DNA from: Megachile rotundata
Lineage: Eukaryota; Arthropoda; Insecta; Hymenoptera; Megachilidae
Direction of reading: 5' to 3'
DNA: 64,000 nt
Assembly (NCBI RefSeq): GCF_050947335.1
Contig: NW_027473874.1
Coordinates: 1-64,000 of the forward strand
The notes under the pieces were generated by a model. It worked only from the letters and a program-made list of their open reading frames with translations. It had not been told where the DNA came from and did not search any database. Positions 1 through 11,639 of the stretch are shown piece after piece. A program made the translations under genes and the position numbers. Every line of letters begins with the position of its first letter. The first letter of the stretch is position 1.

Positions 1-483
1 CCGATCATACAAGCATAATATGGCTAATAATATGAGTTAGATTGATAATAATAAGAGAAATAAGTATAGTAATTATCGTTCTACCGATCATATAAGCATT
101 ATATGGCTAATAATATGAGTTAGATCGATAATAGTTAGTGTAATAAGTATAGTAATTGTCGTTCTGTCGATCATATAAGCATAATATGGCTAATAATATG
201 AGTTAGATTGATAATAGTGAGTGTAATAAGTATAGTAATTGTAGTTCTATTGCTCATATAAGAATAATATGATTAATAATATGAGTTAGATTGATAATAT
301 TAAGAGTAATAAGTATAGTAATTATCGTTCTACCGATCATATAAGCATATATGGCTAATAATATGAGTTAGATTGATAATAATAAGAGTAGTGAGCATAG
401 TAATTGTCGTTCTATCGATCATATAAGCATAGTATGGCTAATAATATGAGTTAGATTGATAATAATAAGAGTAAAAGCTATAG
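1..483 (+). repeat. Core cassette copy 1, cut by the window edge
   Basis: This is the 3' part of the most distinctive multi-monomer cassette. In order it holds the GAGAAATAAG monomer, TAGATCGATAATAG, GTAGTTCTATTGCTC with AAGAATAATATGATT, GATAATATTAAG, the 82-bp monomer with AGCATATATGGC (marker at 341), GTAGTGAGCATAG, and ends at AAAGCTATAG. It continues without a break into the same downstream sequence as copy 3 (6639 onward). Confidence 0.9.
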
Positions 484-1700
484 TAATTGTCGTTCTATCG
501 ATCATATAAGCATAATATGGCTAATAATATGAGTTAGATTGATAATAATAAGAGTAGTGAGCATAGAAATTGTCGATCTCTCGATCATATAAGCATAAAA
601 TGGCTCATAATATGAGTTAGATTGATAATAGTAAGAGTAATGAGTATAGTAATTGTCGTTCTATCGATCATATAAGCATAATATGGCTAATAATATGAGT
701 TAGATTGATAATGGTTAGTGTATTAAGTATAGTAATTGCCGTTCTGTCGATCATATAAGCATAATATGGCTAATAATATGAGTTAGATTGATAACAATAA
801 GAGTAATGAGTATAGTAATTGTCGTCCTATCGATCATATAAGCAGAATATGGCTAATAATATGAGTTAGATTGATAATAATATGAGCAATAAGTATAGTA
901 ATTGTCGTTCTATCGATCACATAAGCATAATATGGCTAATAATATGAGTTAGACTGATAATAATAAGAGTAGTGAGCATAGTAATTGTCGTTCCATCGAT
1001 CATATAAGCATAGTATGGCTAATAATATGAGTTTGATTGATAATAATAGGAGTAATAAGTATAGTAATTGTCGTTCTATCGATCACATAAGCATAGTATG
1101 GCTAATAATATGAGTTAGATTGATAATAATAAGAGTAATAAGTATAGTAATTGTCGTTCTATCGATCACATAAGCATAATATGGCTAATAATATTAGTTA
1201 GATTGATAATAATAAGAGTTGTGAGTATAGTAATTGTCGTCCTATCGATCATATAAGCATAAAATGGCTAATAATATGAGTTAGATTGATAATAGTAAGA
1301 GTAATGAGTATAGTAATTGTCGTTCTATCGATCATATAAGCATAATATGGCTAATAATATGAGTTAGGTTGATAATAATAAGAGTAATAAGTATAGTAAT
1401 TGTCGTTCTATCGATCATATAAGCATAGTATGGCTAATAATATGAGTTAGATTGATAATAATCAGAGTAAAAAGTATAGTAATTGTCGTTCTATTGATCA
1501 CATAAGCATAATATGGCTAATAATATGAGTTAGATTGATAATAATAAGAGTTATGAGTATAGTAATTGTCGTTCTATCGATCATATAAGCATAAAATGGC
1601 TAATAATATGAGTTAGATTGATAATAGTAAGAGTAATGAGTATAGTAATTGTCGTTCTATCGATCACATAAGCATAATATGGCTAATAATATGAGTTAGA
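1..1700 (+). repeat. Duplicated segment D1a (partner 6639-8338)
   Basis: Matches 6639-8338 at a constant offset of 6638 bp, through the rare words GATCTCTCG, GGCTCATAA, AATATGAGCAATAAG and GTTTGATTGATAATAATAGG. Beyond about 1700 this copy continues with GATAACAATAAG, while the partner switches to GATAATGGTTAG. Confidence 0.8.
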
Positions 1701-2040
1701 TTGATAACAATAAGAGTAATGAGTATAGTAATTGTCGTCCTATCGATCATATAAGCATAATATGGCTAATAATATGAGTTAGATTGATAATAATAAGAGT
1801 TATGAGTATAGTAATTGTCGTTCTATCGATCATATAAGCATAAAATGGCTAATAATATGAGTTAGATTGATAATAGTAAGAGTAATGAGTATAGTAATTG
1901 TCGTTCTATCGATCACATAAGCATAATATGGCTCATAATATGAGTTAGATTGATAATAGTAAGAGTAATGAGTATAGTAATTGTCGTTCTATCGATCATA
2001 TAAGCATAATATGGCTAATAATATGAGTTAGATTGATAAT

Positions 2041-2975
2041 GGTTAGTGTATTAAGTATAGTAATTGCCGTTCTGTCGATCATATAAGCATAATATGGCTA
2101 ATAATATGAGTTAGATTGATAACAATAAGAGTAATGAGTATAGTAATTGTCGTCCTATCGATCATATAAGCAGAATATGGCTAATAATATGAGTTAGATT
2201 GATAATAGTTAGTGTATTAAGTATAGTAATTGTCGTTCTATCGATCATATAAGCATAATATGGTTAATAATATGAGTTAGATTGATAATAATAAGAGTAA
2301 AAAGTATAGTAATTGTCGTTCTATCGATCATATAAGCATAATATGGCTAATAATATGAGTTAGATTGATAATAGTTAGTGTATTAAGTGTAGTAATTGTC
2401 GTTCTATCGATCATATAAGCATAATATGGTTAATAATATGAGTTAGATTGATAACAATGAGTGTAATAAGTATGGTAATTGTCGTTCTATCAATCATATA
2501 AGCATAATATGGCTAATAATATGAGTTAGGTTGATAATAATAAGAGTAAATAGTATAGTAATTGTCGTTCTATCGATCATATAAGCATAGTATGGCTAAT
2601 AATATGAGTTAGATTGATAATAATAAGAGTAATATGTATAGTAATTGTCGTTCTATCGATCACATAAGCATAATATGGCTAATAATATTAGTTAGATTGA
2701 TAATAATAAGAGTTGTGAGTATAGTAATTGTCGTTCTATCGATCATATAAGCATAAAATGGCTAATAATATGAGTTAGATTGATAATAGTAAGAGTAATG
2801 AGTATAGTAATTGTCGTTCAATCGATCATATAAGCATAATATGGCTAATAATATGAGTTAGGTTGATAATAATAAGAGTAATAAGTATAGTAATTGTCGT
2901 TCTATCGATCATATAAGCATAGTATGGCTAATAATATGAGTTAGATTGATAATAATCAGAGTAAAAAGTATAGTA
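2041..2975 (+). repeat. Duplicated segment D2a (partner 4364-5298)
   Basis: Shares two otherwise rare substitutions with its partner at the same 2323-bp offset (28 monomers less one base): AAGTATGGTAATT at about 2468 and GTTCAATCG at 2816. It also has private changes such as AAGTGTAGTAATT near 2386. Confidence 0.78.
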
Positions 2976-3620
2976 ATTGTCGTTCTATTGATCACATAAG
3001 CATAATATGGCTAATAATATGAGTTAGATTGATAATAATCAGAGTTATGAGTATAGTAATTGTCGTTCTATCGATCATATAAGCATACAATGGCTAATAA
3101 TATGAGTTAGATTGATAATAGTAAGAGTAATGAGTATAGTAATTGTCGTTCTATCGATCACGTAAGCATAATATGGCTAATAATATGAGTTAGATTGATA
3201 ACAATAAGAGTAATGAGTATAGTAATTGTCGTCCTATCGATCATATAAGCAGAATATGGCTAATAATATGAGTTAGATTGATAATAATAAGTGTAGTGAG
3301 CATAGTAATTGTCGTTCTATCGATCATATAAGCATAGTATGGCTAATAATATGAGTTAGATTGATAATAATAAGAGTAATAAGTATAGTAATTGTCGTTC
3401 TATCGATCACATAAGCATAATATGGCTAATAATATGAGTTAGATTGATAATAATAAGAGTAATGAGTATAGTAATTGTTGTTCTATCGATCATATAAGCA
3501 TAATATGGCTAATAATATGAGTTAGATTGATAATAATAAGAGTAATAAGTATAGTAATTATCGTTCTACCGATCATACAAGCATAATATGGCTAATAATA
3601 TTAGTTAGATTGATAATAAT

Positions 3621-4300
3621 GAGAGTCATGAGTATAGTACTTGTAGTTCTCTCGATCATATCTGCATAATATGGTTAATAATATGAGCTAGATTGATAAT
3701 AATAAGAGTAATATGTATAGTAATTGTAGTTCGATCGGTCATATAAGCATAATATGGCTAATAATATGGGTTAGATTGATAATAATAAGAGTAATAAGTA
3801 TAGTAATTATCGTTCCACCGATCATACAAGCATAATATGGCTAATAATATGAGTTAGATTGATAATAATAAGAGAAATAAGTATAGTAATTATCGTTCTA
3901 CCGATCATATAAGCATTATATGGCTAATAATATGAGTTAGATCGATAATAGTTAGTGTAATAAGTATAGTAATTGTCGTTCTGTCGATCATATAAGCATA
4001 ATATGGCTAATAATATGAGTTAGATTGATAATAGTGAGTGTAATAAGTATAGTAATTGTAGTTCTATTGCTCATATAAGAATAATATGATTAATAATATG
4101 AGTTAGATTGATAATATTAAGAGTAATAAGTATAGTAATTATCGTTCTACCGATCATATAAGCATATATGGCTAATAATATGAGTTAGATTGATAATAAT
4201 AAGAGTAGTGAGCATAGTAATTGTCGTTCTATCGATCATATAAGCATAGTATGGCTAATAATATGAGTTAGATTGATAATAATAAGAGTAAAAGCTATAG
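3621..4300 (+). repeat. Core cassette copy 2, shortened exit
   Basis: Full cassette beginning with the GAGAGTCATGAG monomer and its unusual GTAGTTCTCTCG and CATATCTGC words, then CGATCGGTC, ATGGGTTAG, GTTCCACCG and the same series as copy 1. The 82-bp marker monomer is at 4158. It carries the A allele (GTCATGAG). Uniquely, the two monomers that follow the cassette elsewhere (CATAGAAATTG and GGCTCATAA variants) are missing, and it runs straight into GGTTAGTGTATT, which suggests a two-monomer deletion. Confidence 0.9.
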
Positions 4301-4363
4301 TAATTGTCGTTCTATCGATCATATAAGCATAATATGGCTAATAATATGAGTTAGATTGATAAT

Positions 4364-5298
4364 GGTTAGTGTATTAAGTATAGTAATTGCCGTTCTGTCG
4401 ATCATATAAGCATAATATGGCTAATAATATGAGTTAGATTGATAACAATAAGAGTAATGAGTATAGTAATTGTCGTCCTATCGATCATATAAGCAGAATA
4501 TGGCTAATAATATGAGTTAGATTGATAATAGTTAGTGTATTAAGTATAGTAATTGTCGTTCTATCGATCATATAAGCATAATATGGTTAATAATATGAGT
4601 TAGATTGATAATAATAAGAGTAAAAAGTATAGTAATTGTCGTTCTATCGATCATATAAGCATAATATGGCTAATAATATGAGTTAGATTGATAATAGTTA
4701 GTGTATTAAGTATAGTAATTGTCGTTCTATCGATCATATAAGCATAATATGGTTAATAATATGAGTTAGATTGATAACAATGAGTGTAATAAGTATGGTA
4801 ATTGTCGTTCTATCAATCATATAAGCATAATATGGCTAATAATATGAGTTAGGTTGATAATAATAAGAGTAAATAGTATAGTAATTGTCGTTCTATCGAT
4901 CATATAAGCATAGTATGGCTAATAATATGAGTTAGATTGATAATAATAAGAGTAATAAGTATAGTAATTGTCGTTCTATCGATCACATAAGCATAATATG
5001 GCTAATAATATTAGTTAGATTGATAATAATAAGAGTTGTGAGTATAGTAATTGTCGTTCTATCGATCATATAAGCATAAAATGGCTAATAATATGAGTTA
5101 GATTGATAATAGTAAGAGTAATGAGTATAGTAATTGTCGTTCAATCGATCATATAAGCATAATATGGCTAATAATATGAGTTAGGTTGATAATAATAAGA
5201 GTAATAAGTATAGTAATTGTCGTTCTATCGATCATATAAGCATAGTATGGCTAATAATATGAGTTAGATTGATAATAATCAGAGTAAAAAGTATAGTA
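4364..5298 (+). repeat. Duplicated segment D2b (partner 2041-2975)
   Basis: Carries AAGTATGGTAATT at about 4791 and GTTCAATCG at 5139. It departs from its partner near 5300, where GTTGTTC and AAGCGTAATATGG replace CTATTGATCAC. Confidence 0.78.
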
Positions 5299-6441
5299 AT
5301 TGTTGTTCTATCGATCACATAAGCGTAATATGGCTAATAATATGAGTTAGATTGATAATAATAAGAGTAATAAGTATAGTAATTATCGTTCTACCGATCA
5401 TACAAGCATAATATGGCTAATAATATTAGTTAGATTGATAACAATAAGAGTAATGAGTATAGTAATTGTCGTCCTATCGATCATATAAGCAGAATATGGC
5501 TAATAATATGAGTTAGATTGATAATAATATGAGCAATAAGTATAGTAATTGTCGTTCTATCGATCACATAAGCATAATATAGCTAATAATATGAGTTAGA
5601 TTGATAATAATAAGAGTAGTGAGCATAGTAATTGTCGTTCCATCGATCATATAAGCATAGTATGGCTAATAATATGAGTTAGATTGATAATAATAAGAGT
5701 AATAAGTATAGTAATTGTCGTTCTATCGATCACATAAGCATAATATGGCTAATAATATGGGTTAGATTGATAATAATAAGAGTAATGAGTATAGTAATTG
5801 TCGTTCTATCGATCATATAAGCATAATATGGCTAATAATATGAGTTAGATTGATAATAATAAGAGTAATAAGTATAGTAATTATCGTTCTACCGATCATA
5901 CAAGCATAATATGGCTAATAATATTAGTTAGATTGATAATAATAAGAGTCATGAGTATAGTACTTGTCGTTCTATCGATCATATAAGCATAGTATGGCTA
6001 ATAATATGAGTTAGATTGATAATAATAAGAGCAATAAGTATAGTAATTGTTGTTCTATCGATCACATAAGCGTAATATGGCTAATAATATGAGTAAGATT
6101 GATAATAATAAGTGTAGTGAGCATAGTAATTGTCGTTCTATAGATCATATAAGCATAGTATGGCTAATAATATGAGTTAGATTGATAATAATAAGAGTAA
6201 TAAGTATAGTAATTGTCGTTCTATCGATCACATAAGCATAATATGGCTAATAATATGAGTTAGATTGATAATAATAAGAGTAATGAGTATAGTACTTGTT
6301 GTTCTATCGATCATATAAGCATAATATGGCTAATAATATGAGTTAGATTGATAATAATAAGAGTAATAAGTATAGTAATTATCGTTCTACCGATCATACA
6401 AGCATAATATGGCTAATAATATTAGTTAGATTGATAATAAT

Positions 6442-7121
6442 GAGAGTCATGAGTATAGTACTTGTAGTTCTCTCGATCATATCTGCATAATATGGTTAAT
6501 AATATGAGCTAGATTGATAATAATAAGAGTAATATGTATAGTAATTGTAGTTCGATCGGTCATATAAGCATAATATGGCTAATAATATGGGTTAGATTGA
6601 TAATAATAAGAGTAATAAGTATAGTAATTATCGTTCCACCGATCATACAAGCATAATATGGCTAATAATATGAGTTAGATTGATAATAATAAGAGAAATA
6701 AGTATAGTAATTATCGTTCTACCGATCATATAAGCATTATATGGCTAATAATATGAGTTAGATCGATAATAGTTAGTGTAATAAGTATAGTAATTGTCGT
6801 TCTGTCGATCATATAAGCATAATATGGCTAATAATATGAGTTAGATTGATAATAGTGAGTGTAATAAGTATAGTAATTGTAGTTCTATTGCTCATATAAG
6901 AATAATATGATTAATAATATGAGTTAGATTGATAATATTAAGAGTAATAAGTATAGTAATTATCGTTCTACCGATCATATAAGCATATATGGCTAATAAT
7001 ATGAGTTAGATTGATAATAATAAGAGTAGTGAGCATAGTAATTGTCGTTCTATCGATCATATAAGCATAGTATGGCTAATAATATGAGTTAGATTGATAA
7101 TAATAAGAGTAAAAGCTATAG
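6442..7121 (+). repeat. Core cassette copy 3
   Basis: Complete cassette, A allele, 82-bp marker monomer at 6979, 34 monomers after copy 2. The exit includes the AATATGAGCAATAAG variant, as after copies 1, 9 and 11. Confidence 0.9.
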
Positions 7122-8338
7122 TAATTGTCGTTCTATCGATCATATAAGCATAATATGGCTAATAATATGAGTTAGATTGATAATAATAAGAGTAGTGAGC
7201 ATAGAAATTGTCGATCTCTCGATCATATAAGCATAAAATGGCTCATAATATGAGTTAGATTGATAATAGTAAGAGTAATGAGTATAGTAATTGTCGTTCT
7301 ATCGATCATATAAGCATAATATGGCTAATAATATGAGTTAGATTGATAATGGTTAGTGTATTAAGTATAGTAATTGCCGTTCTGTCGATCATATAAGCAT
7401 AATATGGCTAATAATATGAGTTAGATTGATAACAATAAGAGTAATGAGTATAGTAATTGTCGTCCTATCGATCATATAAGCAGAATATGGCTAATAATAT
7501 GAGTTAGATTGATAATAATATGAGCAATAAGTATAGTAATTGTCGTTCTATCGATCACATAAGCATAATATGGCTAATAATATGAGTTAGATTGATAATA
7601 ATAAGAGTAGTGAGCATAGTAATTGTCGTTCCATCGATCATATAAGCATAGTATGGCTAATAATATGAGTTTGATTGATAATAATAGGAGTAATAAGTAT
7701 AGTAATTGTCGTTCTATCGATCACATAAGCATAGTATGGCTAATAATATGAGTTAGATTGATAATAATAAGAGTAATAAGTATAGTAATTGTCGTTCTAT
7801 CGATCACATAAGCATAATATGGCTAATAATATTAGTTAGATTGATAATAATAAGAGTTGTGAGTATAGTAATTGTCGTCCTATCGATCATATAAGCATAA
7901 AATGGCTAATAATATGAGTTAGATTGATAATAGTAAGAGTAATGAGTATAGTAATTGTCGTTCTATCGATCATATAAGCATAATATGGCTAATAATATGA
8001 GTTAGGTTGATAATAATAAGAGTAATAAGTATAGTAATTGTCGTTCTATCGATCATATAAGCATAGTATGGCTAATAATATGAGTTAGATTGATAATAAT
8101 CAGAGTAAAAAGTATAGTAATTGTCGTTCTATTGATCACATAAGCATAATATGGCTAATAATATGAGTTAGATTGATAATAATAAGAGTTATGAGTATAG
8201 TAATTGTCGTTCTATCGATCATATAAGCATAAAATGGCTAATAATATGAGTTAGATTGATAATAGTAAGAGTAATGAGTATAGTAATTGTCGTTCTATCG
8301 ATCACATAAGCATAATATGGCTAATAATATGAGTTAGA
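6639..8338 (+). repeat. Duplicated segment D1b (partner 1-1700)
   Basis: Second copy of the segment at 1-1700. Its 3' junction near 8338 leads into sequence shared with 17470 onward, so the two partners differ only in what follows. Confidence 0.8.
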
Positions 8339-8340
8339 TT

Positions 8341-9567
8341 GATAATGGTTAGTGTATTAAGTATAGTAATTGCCGTTCTGTCGATCATATAAGCATAATA
8401 TGGCTAATAATATGAGTTAGATTGATAACAATAAGAGTAATGAGTATAGTAATTGTCGTCCTATCGATCATATAAGCAGAATATGGCTAATAATATGAGT
8501 TAGATTGATAATAGTTAGTGTATTAAGTATAGTAATTGTCGTTCTATCGATCATATAAGCATAATATGGTTAATAATATGAGTTAGATTGATAATAATAA
8601 GAGTAAAAAGTATAGTAATTGTCGTTCTATCGATCATATAAGCATAATATGGCTAATAATATGAGTTAGATTGATAATAGTTAGTGTATTAAGTATAGTA
8701 ATTGTCGTTCTATCGATCATATAGGCATAATATGGTTAATAATATGAGTTAGATTGATAACAATGAGTGTAATAAGTATAGTAATTGTCGTTCTATCAAT
8801 CATATAAGCATAATATGGCTAATAATATGAGTTAGGTTGATAATAATAAGAGTAAATAGTATAGTAATTGTCGTTCTATCGATCATATAAGCATAGTATG
8901 GCTAATAATATGAGTTAGATTGATAATAATAAGAGTAATAAGTATAGTAATTGTCGTTCTATCGATCACATAAGCATAATATGGCTAATAATATTAGTTA
9001 GATTGATAATAATAAGAGTTGTGAGTATAGTAATTGTCGTTCTATCGATCATATAAGCATAAGATGGCTAATAATATGAGTTAGATTGATAATAGTAAGA
9101 GTAATGAGTATAGTAATTGTCGTTCTATCGATCACATAAGCATAATATGGCTAATAATATGAGTTAGATTGATAACAATAAGAGTAATGAGTATAGTAAT
9201 TGTCGTCCTATCGATCATATAAGCAGAATATGGCTAATAATATGAGTTAGATTGATAATAATATGAGCAATAAGTATAGTAATTGTCGTTCTATCGATCA
9301 TATAAGCATAATATGGCTAATAATATGAGTTAGATTGATAATAATAAGAGTAATAAGTATAGTAATTATCGTTCTACCGATCATACAAGCATAATATGGC
9401 TAATAATATGAGTTAGATTGATAATAGTGAGTGCAATAAGTATAGTAATTGTCGTTCTGTCGATCATATAAGCATAGTATGGCTAATAATATGAGTTCGA
9501 TTGATAATAATAAGAGTAATAAGTATAGTAATGGTAGTTCTATCGATCATATAAGCATAATATGGCT
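8341..9567 (+). repeat. Duplicated segment D3a (partner 17470-18696)
   Basis: Offset 9129 bp (110 monomers less one). Shared diagnostic variants are ATAGGCATA (8721 and 17850), GATGGCTAAT, and AATGGTAGTTC at the 3' end. It marks the passage from type I into type II sequence. Confidence 0.78.
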
Positions 9568-9711
9568 AACAATGTGAGTTAGATTGATAATAATAAGACT
9601 AATAAGTATAGTAATTGTAGTTCTATCGATCATATAAGCATAAGATGGCAAGTAATATGAGTTAGATTGATAATAATAAGAGTAATAAGTATAGTAATTG
9701 TCGTTCTATCG

Positions 9712-9732
9712 ACCATATCTGCATAATATGGT
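9712..9732. other. Strongest form of the monomer inverted repeat (7-bp arms, 7-nt loop)
   Basis: Arms ACCATAT and ATATGGT are perfect reverse complements around the loop CTGCATA. The majority monomer has only the inner 5-bp version, CATAT and ATATG, around AAGCATA. The stronger version is carried by a monomer variant that I count about 39 times from 9.7 kb to the end, and not once before 9.7 kb. It could form a small cruciform in DNA or a hairpin in a transcript. Function is not shown. Confidence 0.6.
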
Positions 9733-10450
9733 TAATAATATGAGTTAGATTGATAATAGTGAGTGTAGTCAGTATAGTAATTGTCGTTCTGTCGATCATA
9801 TAAGCATAGAATGGCTAATAATATGAGTTCGATTGATAATAATAAGAGTAATAAGTATAATAATTGTCGTTCTATCGATCATATAAGCATAATATGGCTA
9901 ATAATATGAGTTAGATTGATAGTAATAAGACTAACAAGTATAGTAATTGTCGTTCTATCGATCATATAAGCATAATATGGATAATAATATGAGTCAGATT
10001 GATAATAATAAGAGTAATAAGTATAGTAATTGTCGTTCTATCGACCATATCTGCATAATATGGTTAATAATATGAGTTAGATTGATAATAGTGAGTGTAA
10101 TAAGTATAGTAATTGTAGTTTCTTTGCTCATATAAGCATAATATGATTAATAATATGAGTTAGATGAATAATAATAAGAGTAATAAGTATAGTAATTATC
10201 GTTCTCCCGATCATACAAGCATAATATGGCTAATCATATGAGTTAGATTGATAATAATAAGAGCAGTAAGTATAGTAATTGCCGTTCTATCGATCACATA
10301 AGCATAATATGGCTAATACTATCAGTTAGATTGATAATAATAAGAGTAGTGAGCATAGTAATTGTCGTTCTATCGATCATATAAGCATAGTATGGCTAAC
10401 AATATGAGTTAGATTGATAATAATAAGAGTAATAAGTATAGTAATTGTCG

Positions 10451-11280
10451 TTTTATCGATCATATAAGCATAATATGGCTAACAATGTGAGTTAGATTGA
10501 TAATAATAAGAGTAATAAGTATAGTAATTGTCGTTCTGTCGATCATATAAGCATAGTATGGCTAATAATATGAGTTAGATTGATAATAGTGAGTGCAATA
10601 AGTATAGTAATTGTCGTTCTGTCGATCATATAAGCATAGTATGGCTAATAATATGAGTTCGATTGATAATAATAAGAGTAATAAGTATAGTAATTGTCGT
10701 TCTATCGATCATATAAGCATAATATGGCTAACAATGTGAGTTAGATTGATAATAATAAGACTAATAAGTATAGTAATTGTAGTTCTATCGATCATATAAG
10801 CATAAGATGGCAAGTAATATGAGTTAGATTGATAATAATAAGAGTAATAAGTATAGTAATTGTCGTTTTATCGATCATATAAGCATAATATGGCTAACAA
10901 TGTGAGTTAGATTGATAATAATAAGAGTAATAAGTATAGTAATTGTCGTTCTGTCGATCATATAAGCATAGTATGGCTAATAATATGAGTTAGATTGATA
11001 ATAGTGAGTGCAATAAGTATAGTAATTGTCGTTCTGTCGATCATATAAGCATAGTATGGCTAATAATATGAGTTCGATTGATAATAATAAGAGTAATAAG
11101 TATAGTAATTGTCGTTCTATCGATCATATAAGCATAATATGGCTAACAATGTGAGTTAGATTGATAATAATAAGACTAATAAGTATAGTAATTGTAGTTC
11201 TATCGATCATATAAGCATAAGATGGCAAGTAATATGAGTTAGATTGATAATAATAAGAGTAATAAGTATAGTAATTGTCG
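10451..11280 (+). repeat. 5-monomer (415-bp) tandem duplication, copy A
   Basis: Two adjacent 415-bp units, 10451-10865 and 10866-11280, each starting at the TTTTATCG variant and running through CTAACAATGTG, GAGTGCAATAAG, GAGTTCGATTG and GATGGCAAG monomers. The unit ends where TTTTATCG is replaced by TTCTATCG. Confidence 0.85.
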
Positions 11281-11639
11281 TTCTATCGACCATATCTGCA
11301 TAATATGGTTAATAATATGAGTTAGATTGATAATAGTGAGTGTAGTCAGTATAGTAATTGTCGTTCTGTCGATCATATAAGCATAGAATGGCTAATAATA
11401 TGAGTTCGATTGATAATAATAAGAGTAATAAGTATAGTAATTGTCGTTCTATCGATCATATAAGCATAATATGGCTAATAATATGAGTTAGATTGATAAT
11501 AATAAGACTAATAAGTATAGTAATTGTCGTTCTATCGATCATAAAAGCATAGTATGGCTAACAATATGAGTTAGATTGATAATAATAAGAGTAATAAGTA
11601 TATTAATTATCGTTCTACCGATCATATAAGCATAATATG

